A stretch of DNA of 64,000 nt from an uncultured Maribacter sp. (GTDB lineage Bacteria > Bacteroidota > Bacteroidia > Flavobacteriales > Flavobacteriaceae), in contig CANMKG010000001.1 in the NCBI GenBank assembly GCA_947498505.1, positions 950,407 to 1,014,406 on the forward strand, given 5' to 3'. The notes under the pieces were generated by a model, which saw nothing but the letters and a program-made list of their open reading frames with translations, was not told the origin of the DNA and searched no databases. Shown here piece by piece: positions 37,256 through 46,453 of the stretch (the stretch's first letter is position 1; each line of letters starts with the position of its first letter). Made by a program: the position numbers and the translations under genes.

Positions 37256-37260
37256 AATTC

Positions 37261-37989
37261 ATGCTTGCCATTTTTAAACGAGAAATACAATCGTTCTTTA
37301 CAGCCCCTATTGGGTATTTAATTATAGGATTGTTTTTAACACTAACTGGATTATTTTTATGGGTCTTTAGTGGTTCTTTTAATATATTGGAATATGGTTT
37401 TGCTGACCTTAGTAACTTTTTTAAACTTACACCATGGGTCTTTTTATTTTTAATTCCTGCCATTACTATGCGCAGCTTTTCTGAGGAAAAAAAATTAGGC
37501 ACTTTAGAACTTTTGTACATTAAACCTATTGGTTTAACCAACATTGTGTTCGGAAAATTTTTAGGAACCTTAGCCTTAGCGATTATTGCTCTTGTTCCAA
37601 CATTATTATATGTTTATACTATTTCAGAATTGGGTGTAGTAACCGGTAATTTAGATACCGGTATTGTTTTAGGTTCTTATTTTGGTGTTCTATTTTTGAT
37701 TGCCGCTTATACTGCCATCGGAATTTTCACCTCTGCATTATCTGAAAATCAAATTATCGCTTTCATTTTAGGTGTGGCACTATGCTTTTTATTTTTCTAT
37801 GGTTTTGAAAGTTTGTCTACTTTATTTGAAGGCAGCACCTCATTATTCGTAAAAAAACTTGGAATGAAAACGCATTTTGATGGCATTTCTCAAGGTGTTA
37901 TAGACACCCGAAGCATTGTGTATTTCGTAAGCATTACCCTATTTTTTGTTTTTATAACTACTGTTCAACTTAAAAACGCATCAAGGTAA
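37261..37989 (+). CDS. gldF: Gliding motility ABC transporter permease GldF
   Basis: This 242-residue membrane protein has six predicted helices and an ABC-2-like layout (MLAIFKREIQSFFTAPIGYLIIGLFL; FLIPAITMRSFSEEKKLGTLELL). In Flavobacterium johnsoniae GldF works with GldA and GldG as an ABC transporter required for gliding. The ATPase gldA is not in this window. The stop overlaps the gldG start by one base (TAATG), so the two are coupled. Confidence 0.95.
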   Translation: MLAIFKREIQSFFTAPIGYLIIGLFLTLTGLFLWVFSGSFNILEYGFADLSNFFKLTPWVFLFLIPAITMRSFSEEKKLGTLELLYIKPIGLTNIVFGKFLGTLALAIIALVPTLLYVYTISELGVVTGNLDTGIVLGSYFGVLFLIAAYTAIGIFTSALSENQIIAFILGVALCFLFFYGFESLSTLFEGSTSLFVKKLGMKTHFDGISQGVIDTRSIVYFVSITLFFVFITTVQLKNASR

Positions 37990-39653
37990 TGAGTAAAACA
38001 GTATTGACAATTGTAAAAGGACTGCTACTACTAATATTGGTAAACATTTTAGCAAACTTTATTTACACGCGAATAGATTTAACCGAGGATAAAAGATATA
38101 CGTTAACTACCGAGGCCATACAAGCAACCAGTAATATTGATACTCCGGTAATTATTGATGTACTTTTAGATGGCAATCTGCCACCTGAGTTTTTAAAACT
38201 AAAAAGTGAAGTAAAGGAACTATTGCTAGCATTTGAAGCCAAGAACAACAATATAAAATTCAGTTTTGTAGACCCTCTGGAAGGAGCCGAAAATATTAAT
38301 ACTGTTGTAACCGATTTACAAACTCTTGGCCTTACTCCAACCCAAATTACTGTAGAAAACAAGACCGCTGTTTCTCAAAATATAGTTTTTCCTTGGGCAA
38401 TGGTGAATTATAAAAACACAACCGTAAAAGTACCCTTATTAAAAAACAAATTAGGCGCTAGTACTGAGGAACGCGTTAACAATTCCGTTCAGCATTTAGA
38501 GTATGCCTTTGCGGATGCTTTTACTAAAGTAAGCATCACCAAAAAGAAAAAAATTGCGATTATTAAAGGTAATGGTGAACTTGCTGATATACACTTGGCA
38601 GATTTTTTAACTACAATTCGAGATTACTATAATATTGGTGCTATTACCCTAGACTCTGTTCAGAATAACCCAAAAGGTACGCTAGTAAAATTAAAAGATT
38701 ATGACCTTGCTATAATTGCAAAACCTCAACTAGCTTTTTCAGAAAAAGAAAAGTATGTACTAGATCAGTACATTGTAAATGGAGGAAAATCACTTTGGTT
38801 AATAGATCAAGTACACATGGAGCTCGATAGTCTTTTTAATGAAAAAGGCACAGCCATGGCAGTTGGTAACAACTTAAATCTCAACGACTTTTTGTTTAAT
38901 TATGGAGTAAGAATAAACCCAACACTGGTGAACGACATGTATTTTACGCAAATCGTCTTGGCATCGGGCGATGGTAATGCTGCGCAATATAATCCCGTTC
39001 CATGGGTTTATCACCCGATGGTGTTTTCTAAAAACAATCATCCCATAAATAATAATATTGAAGCATTAAAATTTCAGTTCGCAAGTAATATCGACACCAT
39101 TTCAAATACAAATAAAAAAACCATTCTATTACAAAGTTCACCACTTTCTAAGGTAGATGGTACTCCTGCACAAATAAGCTTAAGCCTAACAAAAAATCCA
39201 CCAAAAAAGGAGCTTTATGTACATGGTAACAATCCTTTAGCAGTTTTAATTGAAGGAGATTTTAAATCGGCTTATGCAGACAGAGTAAAACCAGTAAAGC
39301 TCAATGATTTCCGCAAAAAAGGGGATGCAAATAAAATGATTGTGATTTCTGATGGTGATCTTATCAAAAATCAATTGCGTAATGGCAGGCCCTTAGAGTT
39401 GGGGTATGATAAATGGACAAACAACTTTTACGGTAACAAAGAATTTTTGGTAAACAGTGTAAATTACCTCCTTGACGATACAGGACTTATAAACATTAGA
39501 AATAAAAAAGTAGCGATTCCTTTTCTTGATGAGAAAAAAATCGAAGAACAAAAAACCAAATGGCAGCTAATAAATATTGGTGTTCCCATAAGTCTTGTGC
39601 TTCTTTTTGGGTTTATTTTTAACCATTTCAGAAAGCGTAAATACGCCTCTTAG
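37989..39653 (+). CDS. gldG: Gliding motility ABC transporter protein GldG
   Basis: This 554-residue protein has an N-terminal membrane helix (about 10-28), a long extracytoplasmic domain, and a C-terminal helix followed by a basic tail (FNHFRKRKYAS). The periplasmic part matches the ABC-type uncharacterised transport system (DUF4350-like/GldG) with RIDLTEDKRYTLT near the start and LWLIDQVHMELDSLFN in the middle. It forms the gliding transporter with GldF. It is followed by the promoter and gene of dnaN, an order I recall from other Flavobacteriia. Confidence 0.95.
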   Translation: MSKTVLTIVKGLLLLILVNILANFIYTRIDLTEDKRYTLTTEAIQATSNIDTPVIIDVLLDGNLPPEFLKLKSEVKELLLAFEAKNNNIKFSFVDPLEGAENINTVVTDLQTLGLTPTQITVENKTAVSQNIVFPWAMVNYKNTTVKVPLLKNKLGASTEERVNNSVQHLEYAFADAFTKVSITKKKKIAIIKGNGELADIHLADFLTTIRDYYNIGAITLDSVQNNPKGTLVKLKDYDLAIIAKPQLAFSEKEKYVLDQYIVNGGKSLWLIDQVHMELDSLFNEKGTAMAVGNNLNLNDFLFNYGVRINPTLVNDMYFTQIVLASGDGNAAQYNPVPWVYHPMVFSKNNHPINNNIEALKFQFASNIDTISNTNKKTILLQSSPLSKVDGTPAQISLSLTKNPPKKELYVHGNNPLAVLIEGDFKSAYADRVKPVKLNDFRKKGDANKMIVISDGDLIKNQLRNGRPLELGYDKWTNNFYGNKEFLVNSVNYLLDDTGLINIRNKKVAIPFLDEKKIEEQKTKWQLINIGVPISLVLLFGFIFNHFRKRKYAS

Positions 39654-39692
39654 GTGTTAATAAAATTGTTTCGATATCAGAACCATTTAAAA

Positions 39693-39700
39693 TATCTTTG
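39693..39700 (+). promoter_or_regulatory. -7 promoter box (TATCTTTG) upstream of dnaN
   Basis: TATCTTTG matches the Bacteroidota -7 consensus and lies 81 bases before the dnaN start. A TTG at 39666-39668 is 24 bases upstream, slightly more than ideal. Transcription would start near 39706, leaving a leader of about 75 bases. Confidence 0.5.
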
Positions 39701-39780
39701 TTTGAAGGCACTCCGCTAAAAACTATCTGATTTTAGTTTTTAAATTGTCTTTTAACTTGCTAATAAAATAAAAGAGAAGA

Positions 39781-40899
39781 ATGAAATTTATAGTATCTAG
39801 TACATACTTATTAAAGCAATTACAAATATTAGGTGGTGTTATTAATAATAGTAACACATTACCTATTTTAGATAATTTTCTTTTTGACCTAAAACAAAAC
39901 AAGCTTACTGTTTCGGCTTCTGATTTAGAAACCACAATGAGTTCTGTTTTAGACGTTGATTCAGATAACGAAGGTACCATAGCTGTACCTGCAAAATTGT
40001 TATTGGAAACCTTAAAAACATTTCCAGAACAACCTTTAACTTTTGTTATTGAAGATAATAATACGGTAGAAATAAGCTCTAATCATGGTAAATACGCTTT
40101 AGCATATGCTGATGGAGCGGAATTCCCTAAAGCAGTAGAATTGGCTGACCCAAGTGCTACAACTATTTTAGGAGACATATTAGCTACCGCTATTAACAAA
40201 ACTATTTTTGCTGCGGGTAACGATGATTTACGCCCAGTAATGAGCGGTGTATTTTTTCAGTTTTCTCCTGAGAATTTAACCTTTGTGGCTACTGATGCAC
40301 ATAAGCTGGTTAAATACAAAAGAGAAGATGTTACTGCTTCGCAAGTAGCAGAATTCATTATGCCTAAAAAACCATTAACATTGTTAAAGGGAATTTTAGC
40401 AGGTAGCGAAACTGATGTTACTATTGAGTACAACGAGAGTAATGCCAAGTTTACTTTTGATAATACAGAGCTTATTTGTAGACTAATTGATGGTAAATAC
40501 CCTAATTATGAAGCGGTAATACCAAAAGAAAATCCTAATAAACTATCTATCTCAAGAAACCAGTTTTTAAGCTCGGTTCGTAGAGTTTCTATTTTCTCAA
40601 ATAAAACTACACACCAAATACGTTTAAAAATTGCTGGTGCAGAGCTTAATATTTCTGCGGAAGATATTGATTACAGTAATAAAGCAGAAGAGCGTTTAAC
40701 GTGCGCCTACCAAGGTGATGATATGCAAATTGGTTTTAATTCTCGCTTTTTAACCGAAATGCTGAATAACCTTAATTCTGATGAAGTTTCGTTAGAAATG
40801 AGTTTACCAAATAGAGCAGGTATTTTAACTCCTGCTGATGGTTTAGATGAAGGTGAAAATGTTACTATGCTTGTTATGCCAGTAATGCTTAACGCATAA
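39781..40899 (+). CDS. dnaN: DNA polymerase III beta sliding clamp
   Basis: The 372-residue clamp forms a ring dimer that holds the replicative polymerase on DNA. It has the three-domain repeat: MKFIVSSTYLLKQLQILGGVINNSNTLPIL at the start, FAAGNDDLRPVMSGVFF in domain 2, and VTMLVMPVMLNA at the C-terminus, the conserved hydrophobic end. The gene has its own promoter-like box and a terminator. It is not next to dnaA here, as is common in Bacteroidota. Confidence 0.98.
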   Translation: MKFIVSSTYLLKQLQILGGVINNSNTLPILDNFLFDLKQNKLTVSASDLETTMSSVLDVDSDNEGTIAVPAKLLLETLKTFPEQPLTFVIEDNNTVEISSNHGKYALAYADGAEFPKAVELADPSATTILGDILATAINKTIFAAGNDDLRPVMSGVFFQFSPENLTFVATDAHKLVKYKREDVTASQVAEFIMPKKPLTLLKGILAGSETDVTIEYNESNAKFTFDNTELICRLIDGKYPNYEAVIPKENPNKLSISRNQFLSSVRRVSIFSNKTTHQIRLKIAGAELNISAEDIDYSNKAEERLTCAYQGDDMQIGFNSRFLTEMLNNLNSDEVSLEMSLPNRAGILTPADGLDEGENVTMLVMPVMLNA

Positions 40900-40918
40900 A
40901 GTAAAACTATAAATAATA

Positions 40919-40957
40919 AAAAAGACCGTTACTTTTTAAGGAAACGGTCTTTTTTTT
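40919..40957. terminator. Rho-independent terminator after dnaN
   Basis: The stem AGACCGTT (40923-40930) pairs with AACGGTCT (40943-40950), with a 12-base loop and flanking A and T runs. It lies 20 bases after the dnaN stop and also faces the convergent DUF4870 gene, so it may serve both. Confidence 0.88.
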
Positions 40958-40973
40958 ACCACACTAAATTTAA

Positions 40974-41339
40974 TTAAGAAATAAAAGGTATTGCTCCAAA
41001 ATTACTAGGTGCCTCTCCTCTACTTGCCCTAACTGCATTAACAATGGGCATAATAAAGCCTAATAAACCGGCAAAAATTAAAATGAATATTCCGAGACCT
41101 AATAGTAATATAGACGGAATACCAATTATGATATACAGTATTAAACTTAACTGAAGATTAATTACTGATTTTCCATGTGCATTCATACCCACAACGCGAT
41201 CTCTATTCGAAAGCCACAGAATAAGTGGAACAATTAAGCCTCCAAAACCTGTAACATAATCCAAATATTGAGAAAGGTGAGTTATAACAAGTAACTGGTT
41301 ATCTTCTCTAACCGCTACGTTTTGATTTATGATTTCCAT
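40974..41339 (-). CDS. DUF4870 domain membrane protein
   Basis: This 121-residue inner-membrane protein has three predicted helices (about 38-50, 64-83 and 85-105). It shows the DUF4870/Tic20-like pattern HLSQYLDYVTGFGGLIVPLILWLS and NAHGKSVINLQLSLILYIIIG. The function is unknown; relatives are small membrane proteins found across bacteria. It is a single gene on the minus strand between dnaN and the Lys-rich protein. Confidence 0.88.
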   Translation of the reverse strand: MEIINQNVAVREDNQLLVITHLSQYLDYVTGFGGLIVPLILWLSNRDRVVGMNAHGKSVINLQLSLILYIIIGIPSILLLGLGIFILIFAGLLGFIMPIVNAVRASRGEAPSNFGAIPFIS

Positions 41340-41418
41340 TTTTTTGATTGATTTTAAGATGAATAACTATCTATACGACGCCTAATCAATCAATTTGTTA
41401 CAAAAAATAATTATAGTA

Positions 41419-41883
41419 TTATTTTTTAAGCAGTTTGGCCAACTTGTTTTTGTTCTTTGCAATATTGTTCGTAGCCTTATCTATTTTCCCGTTTATTTTA
41501 GCAATATCGGCTGGAGATAATGTTCCTTTACTTTTACCCTTTACCAGTTTCTGTTGCAACTTTTTAATTTGCCTTTCGTTTTTACGAATTGCCTTTTCTT
41601 TGTTTTCAATGTTTTTGGCAAGTTTTTCTTTCTTTTTGGCCTCTTTTTCAGCTTTTTTAATCTTTTTCTCTGCCTTTTCCGCCTTTTTCTCAGCTTCAGC
41701 AACTTTTTTTTCTACCGCTTCACGTTCCTCTTTTTCAATTTCGGTTGCTACATTTTCCGCTTTTACTGTTGTTTCAGATACAGCTAAAATGGTTTTGCCT
41801 TCAGCCTCTTGAGCCAACATTACATTTGTTCCTAAAACGGTTAAAACTAATAGTAAACTAAATACACTTTTCATGATTTTCAT
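41419..41883 (-). CDS. Secreted Lys/Glu-rich coiled-coil protein
   Basis: This 154-residue protein has a signal peptide (MKIMKSVFSLLLVLTVLGTNVMLAQ). After a short linker, residues about 50-150 are almost entirely Lys, Glu and Ala in a heptad-like pattern (AEKKAEKAEKKIKKAEKE), predicted to form a long coiled coil in the periplasm. No catalytic motif is present. The complementary strand appears open only because the composition is so skewed. I do not recognise a named family; a structural or adaptor role is possible. Confidence 0.75.
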   Translation of the reverse strand: MKIMKSVFSLLLVLTVLGTNVMLAQEAEGKTILAVSETTVKAENVATEIEKEEREAVEKKVAEAEKKAEKAEKKIKKAEKEAKKKEKLAKNIENKEKAIRKNERQIKKLQQKLVKGKSKGTLSPADIAKINGKIDKATNNIAKNKNKLAKLLKK

Positions 41884-41968
41884 TTTTTATAATTTTCTTT
41901 TTTATATACAGACCTAAATCCATTTAACACCCGTGTTCAAAAACCAATATCCATATCATCATTTTACC

Positions 41969-41976
41969 TATTTTTG
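41969..41976 (+). promoter_or_regulatory. -7 promoter box (TATTTTTG) of mnmE
   Basis: TATTTTTG fits TAnnTTTG and overlaps the TTG (41974) that opens the longest frame of mnmE. A start from this box would put the transcript's 5' end at about 41982, so the ATG at 41983 would be nearly leaderless. No TTTG is seen at the -33 spacing. Confidence 0.45.
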
Positions 41977-41982
41977 CCAATG

Positions 41983-43380
41983 ATGCAAATAACTACAAAC
42001 GATACTATAGTAGCCTTAGCTACACCTTCTGGTGCTGGCGCCATTGCGGTTATCCGTATTTCTGGACAAGATGCAATTACACTCGCGTCAAATCATTTTA
42101 AATCTCTATATAATAAGACCCTTAAAAATCAAAAAAGTCACACCATACTTTTAGGGCATATTGTAGATGGTGACCGTGCATTAGATCAAGTATTGGTTTC
42201 TGTTTTTAAAGCACCCAACTCATATACAGGAGAAAATATTGTTGAAATTTCGTGTCACGGTTCACCTTATATTCAACAAGAAATCATCCAATTGTTTTTG
42301 CGTAACGGCTGCCGTATGGCAAATGCAGGAGAATTTACCCTTAGAGCATTCTTAAACGGAAAAATGGATTTAAGTCAGGCTGAAGCCGTGGCAGATTTAA
42401 TTTCATCTGAGAACGAAGCTTCGCACCAAATAGCCATGCAGCAAATGCGTGGTGGTTTTAGTAACGAGATTAAAAGCTTGCGTGACCAACTCTTAAATTT
42501 TGCATCACTTATTGAGTTAGAGTTAGATTTTGCCGAAGAAGATGTAGAATTTGCAGACCGTACGCAATTTGTAGCGCTTATAAATCGCATTCAAATTGTT
42601 TTAAAAGGACTCATTGATTCTTTCGCCGTAGGTAATGTCATTAAAAACGGAATTCCCGTGGCTATTGTTGGTGAACCTAATGTAGGGAAATCTACACTCT
42701 TAAATGCTTTGCTAAACGAAGAAAGAGCAATTGTAAGCGATATTGCTGGTACCACACGCGATACTATCGAAGACGAAATTACCATTGGCGGAATTGGTTT
42801 CCGATTTATTGATACTGCTGGAATTAGAGACACTAAAGATGTTGTAGAAAGCATTGGTATTAAAAAAACTTTTGAAAAAATAGACCAAGCTCAAGTGGTA
42901 TTATTTTTGGTTGATGGACAATTGTTAAATGCAGATACCATTACCAGCTTAAAAGTTGAAATTGAAAAAATTAAAAACAAATACCCTTTAAAACCTACCG
43001 TATTATTAGTTAATAAGGCAGATGTATTGTCTGATGATATTAAACAAAGCATAAGCAAAAGCTTAGACGCAATAAACTATATCTCTGCAAAAACTGGTGA
43101 AGGTGTAGATGCACTTAAAAACAAATTGCTAGAATTTGTTAATACAGGGGCATTGCGTAATAACGAAACCATTGTTACCAATACGCGCCATTACGATGCC
43201 TTGCTCAAAGCGTTAGAAGCCATACAAAAAGTACAGTTTGGTATTGACGAAGAATTGCCTAGCGACCTTATGGCGATTGATGTTAAAGATGCCCTGTACC
43301 ATCTTGGGGAAATCACGGGGCAAGTCACTAATGATGAGCTTTTGGGCAATATTTTCGCGAACTTTTGTATCGGAAAATAG
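41983..43380 (+). CDS. mnmE: tRNA modification GTPase MnmE
   Basis: MnmE, with MnmG, adds the cmnm5 group to wobble uridines of tRNAs. The 465-residue protein shows the folate-binding N-terminus (DTIVALATPSGAGAIAVIRISG), the helical domain, the inserted G domain (GEPNVGKST, then DIAGTTRDTIED and NKAD), and the C-terminal FCIGK with the conserved Cys. I chose the ATG at 41983; ATG at 41980 or the TTG at 41974 would add one or three residues, but the promoter box overlaps the latter. Confidence 0.97.
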   Translation: MQITTNDTIVALATPSGAGAIAVIRISGQDAITLASNHFKSLYNKTLKNQKSHTILLGHIVDGDRALDQVLVSVFKAPNSYTGENIVEISCHGSPYIQQEIIQLFLRNGCRMANAGEFTLRAFLNGKMDLSQAEAVADLISSENEASHQIAMQQMRGGFSNEIKSLRDQLLNFASLIELELDFAEEDVEFADRTQFVALINRIQIVLKGLIDSFAVGNVIKNGIPVAIVGEPNVGKSTLLNALLNEERAIVSDIAGTTRDTIEDEITIGGIGFRFIDTAGIRDTKDVVESIGIKKTFEKIDQAQVVLFLVDGQLLNADTITSLKVEIEKIKNKYPLKPTVLLVNKADVLSDDIKQSISKSLDAINYISAKTGEGVDALKNKLLEFVNTGALRNNETIVTNTRHYDALLKALEAIQKVQFGIDEELPSDLMAIDVKDALYHLGEITGQVTNDELLGNIFANFCIGK

Positions 43381-43494
43381 TCCAACTCCAAACAATTTAC
43401 ACATGCTTAACCTTATGTAAACCAAAAACTTACGATTTGCATTGCTGTTTTTAGTACATTAGTAGCCACTTCCCCCTACAATAACAATGTATTT

Positions 43495-45036
43495 ATGGCA
43501 CACAAGTTTGTTAATCTAGGGCTCAAGGGTAAAAAAGTATATTTATACAAGTTTAATATCAGCACACAAAAATTTAGTGCTGTACGCCAAGTACTATGGG
43601 GTGATTGGCTTTCTATTGATGAAAATCATGATTTTAGTACTATTGGACCAGGTTGGCTAGCAGTGCAATGGGCACCCAACTCACCCAACTCACAAATACT
43701 ATACATAAAAGAAGAACATACCATAGACAAACGCCCACTAGAGGTTATTTTTTTAGATGTTGGTCAAGGTGATGGTGCTGTACTAATTACCCCAGAAGAA
43801 GGCGCCGACGAAAAAATTATGGTTATTGATGCTGGTGAGGGCAACCACATGCAAAAGTTTCTACATGGAAGGTTTAAGGCATATCGTGGATTTCAGTTTG
43901 ATGCTGCTATACTCACCCACCCCGATAAAGACCATTATCTTGGTTTTAAAGATTTGTTTGCAGACCATAATGTTGGTTTTAATACCATTTACCAAAATGG
44001 TTTAGTAGAAAAACCTGTAAAAGGGCAATTTGAAAAAGTAGGCGGACTTACCGAAGACCCTAATACAGGTATAAAGTATGTCACAAATTTAGCAACTACT
44101 AAAACCGACATTGAAAACCAATTTGGCAACCATATTGATTTTGGAAGATTCAAATTCCCCCCAGTAATGAACAACGCTCTAAACAATCCTAACATTCACG
44201 ATTTTAAAATGTTATCTACATTTCCCGGGCATTGTGTTCATGAAAATGGTCGGAATTATATGCCAAGTTTTGCCCCCTCCAACCAAAGGGGTTACAGTAT
44301 TGAAGTTTTAGGTCCGATCACCGAAACCGATGCTAACGGAAATCCTAGGCTACGAAAAATTAGTGCCTATGGAAAAACTAAAAATGGACATTCGGTAATT
44401 CTGCGATTGCATTTTGGCAAATATAAAATGCTTTTTGGTGGTGATTTAAATAAGCCCGCAGAAAAGTATTTGCTTAAACATTATACAGGTTTAAAACGTT
44501 TTCCCAGAAAAGGAAGTACTGCCAATACCGAAATGATTGCAAAAGCCAAACATTGGTTTGAAGCCGAAATTATGAAAGTATGCCACCATGGCGCCTCTGA
44601 CGTTACTGATGAGTTTATGCAAACAGTTAATCCTGCTTGTTTTGTAATTTCTTCTGGTGATGAGGAAGGGCATGTTCACCCCCGACCCGATTTATTGGGA
44701 AGGCTTGGAAAATTTGGTCGCGGCGAATCTCCCGTTTTATTATCCACCGAATTGCAACGTTCTACAAGAGCGTCTGAAGATAAAAAATTGGTGGAAAAGC
44801 TGGAAAAAAACATTACCAAACTAGCCATAAAAGCAACCGATAAACTCAAAACTACAATTGCGGAACAAATTAAAGAGCTATCCAAAACCAACATTAGCGT
44901 TTACGGTGCTATTTATGTAAAAACTGATGGTGAACGCCTAATAACCGCTTTTAAAATAGAGCAACCTTCTGACAAGAAAAAATGGTTTTATTTTGAGTAT
45001 ATTATTGATGAAACTGGTGAGCTAAAACTTTGTTGA
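43495..45036 (+). CDS. Stand-alone ComEC-type metallo-beta-lactamase fold protein
   Basis: This 513-residue protein lacks a signal peptide and membrane segments. A short N-terminal beta domain (residues 1-75) precedes a ComEC/Rec2-like hydrolase: IFLDVGQGDGAVLITP (about 84-99), the metal-binding motif THPDKDHYLGF near residue 141, and VCHHGASD near residue 364. The C-terminus (about 420-513) contains a charged helix and a beta hairpin. ComEC itself uses this domain to degrade incoming DNA, but this protein lacks the channel. It could be a nuclease or phosphodiesterase; no partner gene adjoins it, so its role is open. Confidence 0.8.
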   Translation: MAHKFVNLGLKGKKVYLYKFNISTQKFSAVRQVLWGDWLSIDENHDFSTIGPGWLAVQWAPNSPNSQILYIKEEHTIDKRPLEVIFLDVGQGDGAVLITPEEGADEKIMVIDAGEGNHMQKFLHGRFKAYRGFQFDAAILTHPDKDHYLGFKDLFADHNVGFNTIYQNGLVEKPVKGQFEKVGGLTEDPNTGIKYVTNLATTKTDIENQFGNHIDFGRFKFPPVMNNALNNPNIHDFKMLSTFPGHCVHENGRNYMPSFAPSNQRGYSIEVLGPITETDANGNPRLRKISAYGKTKNGHSVILRLHFGKYKMLFGGDLNKPAEKYLLKHYTGLKRFPRKGSTANTEMIAKAKHWFEAEIMKVCHHGASDVTDEFMQTVNPACFVISSGDEEGHVHPRPDLLGRLGKFGRGESPVLLSTELQRSTRASEDKKLVEKLEKNITKLAIKATDKLKTTIAEQIKELSKTNISVYGAIYVKTDGERLITAFKIEQPSDKKKWFYFEYIIDETGELKLC

Positions 45037-45132
45037 TTTTTTAAAAACCAAAATTATTAATTAAAATAATTCTTAATCTAAAAAATAATAATGAAATTGA
45101 GCAACAAAATTTAAACGACCATATTTTTTTTT

Positions 45133-46437
45133 ATGAAAAGAGCAATTATTTTCTGTCTATTAACGATAATTCTTAACGCTTGTAACAATAAAAAAATAGT
45201 TCCTGAGGTTGTTGAATCTCAAAGCGCATTTCCTTTATTTTTAGAAGATTTAAATCCGGAACGTGAGTTAAGTGCGGCAATGAAACGAAGCTTTAACGAC
45301 TACGAAGCTCCGCGATTGTTAGACAATGAACTCTATACCAATTTTAAATATACCAAATTAGAGGGTTTTGATTACAACAATGGAGATGGCACCATTACTC
45401 GTCGTGACCCTTCTAAAATAATATTTGAAAACGGAAAATATTATGTGTGGTACACCTATAGACATACCCCTACTGAACCTAAAGGTTATGCAAATGCACA
45501 TGATACCATTCCATCTAAAGATTGGGATTTATGTGAAATTTGGTATGCTACCAGTAAAGATGGGTTTACATGGAAAGAACAGGGCGTTGCTATACCTAGA
45601 CCACCAAAACCAAATCCAGGACATCGTTCCGTTTCTACCACGGATATTTTAAAATGGAAAGATAAATATTATCTCTATTATCAAGCATTTAGTGAGCCAA
45701 GTGGAAAACCGTCTACAGAAGAAAAAGGAGTTACCGATAAGTGTCCGATTGCAATGTCGTGGTCCAATTCTCCTGATGGCCCATGGACACCATCAAATGA
45801 AGTTGTGATTCCTTTTGGCAGTAAAAATGAATGGGACAATAGAGTAATTCATGACCCTTCTCCTTTTATCCGTAATGGAAAAATATACTTATACTATAAA
45901 TCTGGATTAGGAAAACGTGATGCAAATAATAAACATTGGGATTGCTGGGGGTTAGCTATTGCAGAGCAGCCAGAAGGACCTTTTACAAAACATGCTTTAA
46001 ACCCTGTTATGAATTCTGGGCATGAAACAATTTTGTTTCCCTTTAAAAAAGGTATTGCTTCAATTGTAGGGACAGACGGTATTGAACATTACACGATTCA
46101 ATATGCCGAAGATTGGGTAAATTTTGAAATTGCTTCAACCACCAAGTTAATACCAACAGCAGCGGGTGTTTTTTCTCCTGATGCTTTTACCGATTCTGAC
46201 AATGCAGATGGAATTACATGGGGGCTAGCCCATTTTATAAATGCTGGAAATAACTGGAGTAAAATGTATTCAACACTAGGTCGTTTTGATTGTGATTTAA
46301 GCCAGTCTACTAATGACCCTAGCCTTAAAAAATCAAATATTTTATACCCTAACGAGCTATATTTTAAACAATCGCTTACCAAAAAACAAAGAGAACGCAT
46401 TGCAAAAGAAAATAATCAATTACTGGAATCTAAGTAA
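45133..46437 (+). CDS. Glycoside hydrolase family 117-like lipoprotein
   Basis: This 434-residue lipoprotein (lipobox ILNAC) has a five-bladed beta-propeller of the GH43/GH117 type. The characteristic stretch FKYTKLEGFDY, then TRRDPSKIIFENGKYYVWYT gives the first conserved Asp; HDPSPFIRNGK gives the second, and SGHETILFPF the Glu. The helical end (residues 405-430) fits the swapped or C-terminal helix of GH117. GH117 enzymes remove 3,6-anhydro-L-galactose from the non-reducing end of agar or porphyran fragments. No other agar gene is adjacent, so the substrate is inferred. It ends tail-to-tail with the sfp-like gene. Confidence 0.82.
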   Translation: MKRAIIFCLLTIILNACNNKKIVPEVVESQSAFPLFLEDLNPERELSAAMKRSFNDYEAPRLLDNELYTNFKYTKLEGFDYNNGDGTITRRDPSKIIFENGKYYVWYTYRHTPTEPKGYANAHDTIPSKDWDLCEIWYATSKDGFTWKEQGVAIPRPPKPNPGHRSVSTTDILKWKDKYYLYYQAFSEPSGKPSTEEKGVTDKCPIAMSWSNSPDGPWTPSNEVVIPFGSKNEWDNRVIHDPSPFIRNGKIYLYYKSGLGKRDANNKHWDCWGLAIAEQPEGPFTKHALNPVMNSGHETILFPFKKGIASIVGTDGIEHYTIQYAEDWVNFEIASTTKLIPTAAGVFSPDAFTDSDNADGITWGLAHFINAGNNWSKMYSTLGRFDCDLSQSTNDPSLKKSNILYPNELYFKQSLTKKQRERIAKENNQLLESK

Positions 46438-46453
46438 TTTAATTCATAATTTA

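Noticed and set aside
41435..41812. A long plus-strand open frame opposite the Lys/Glu-rich protein
   Set aside because: It is a mirror of the low-complexity gene: the codons AAA/GAA read as TTT/TTC on the other strand, giving a Phe/Ser-rich product with no family features.
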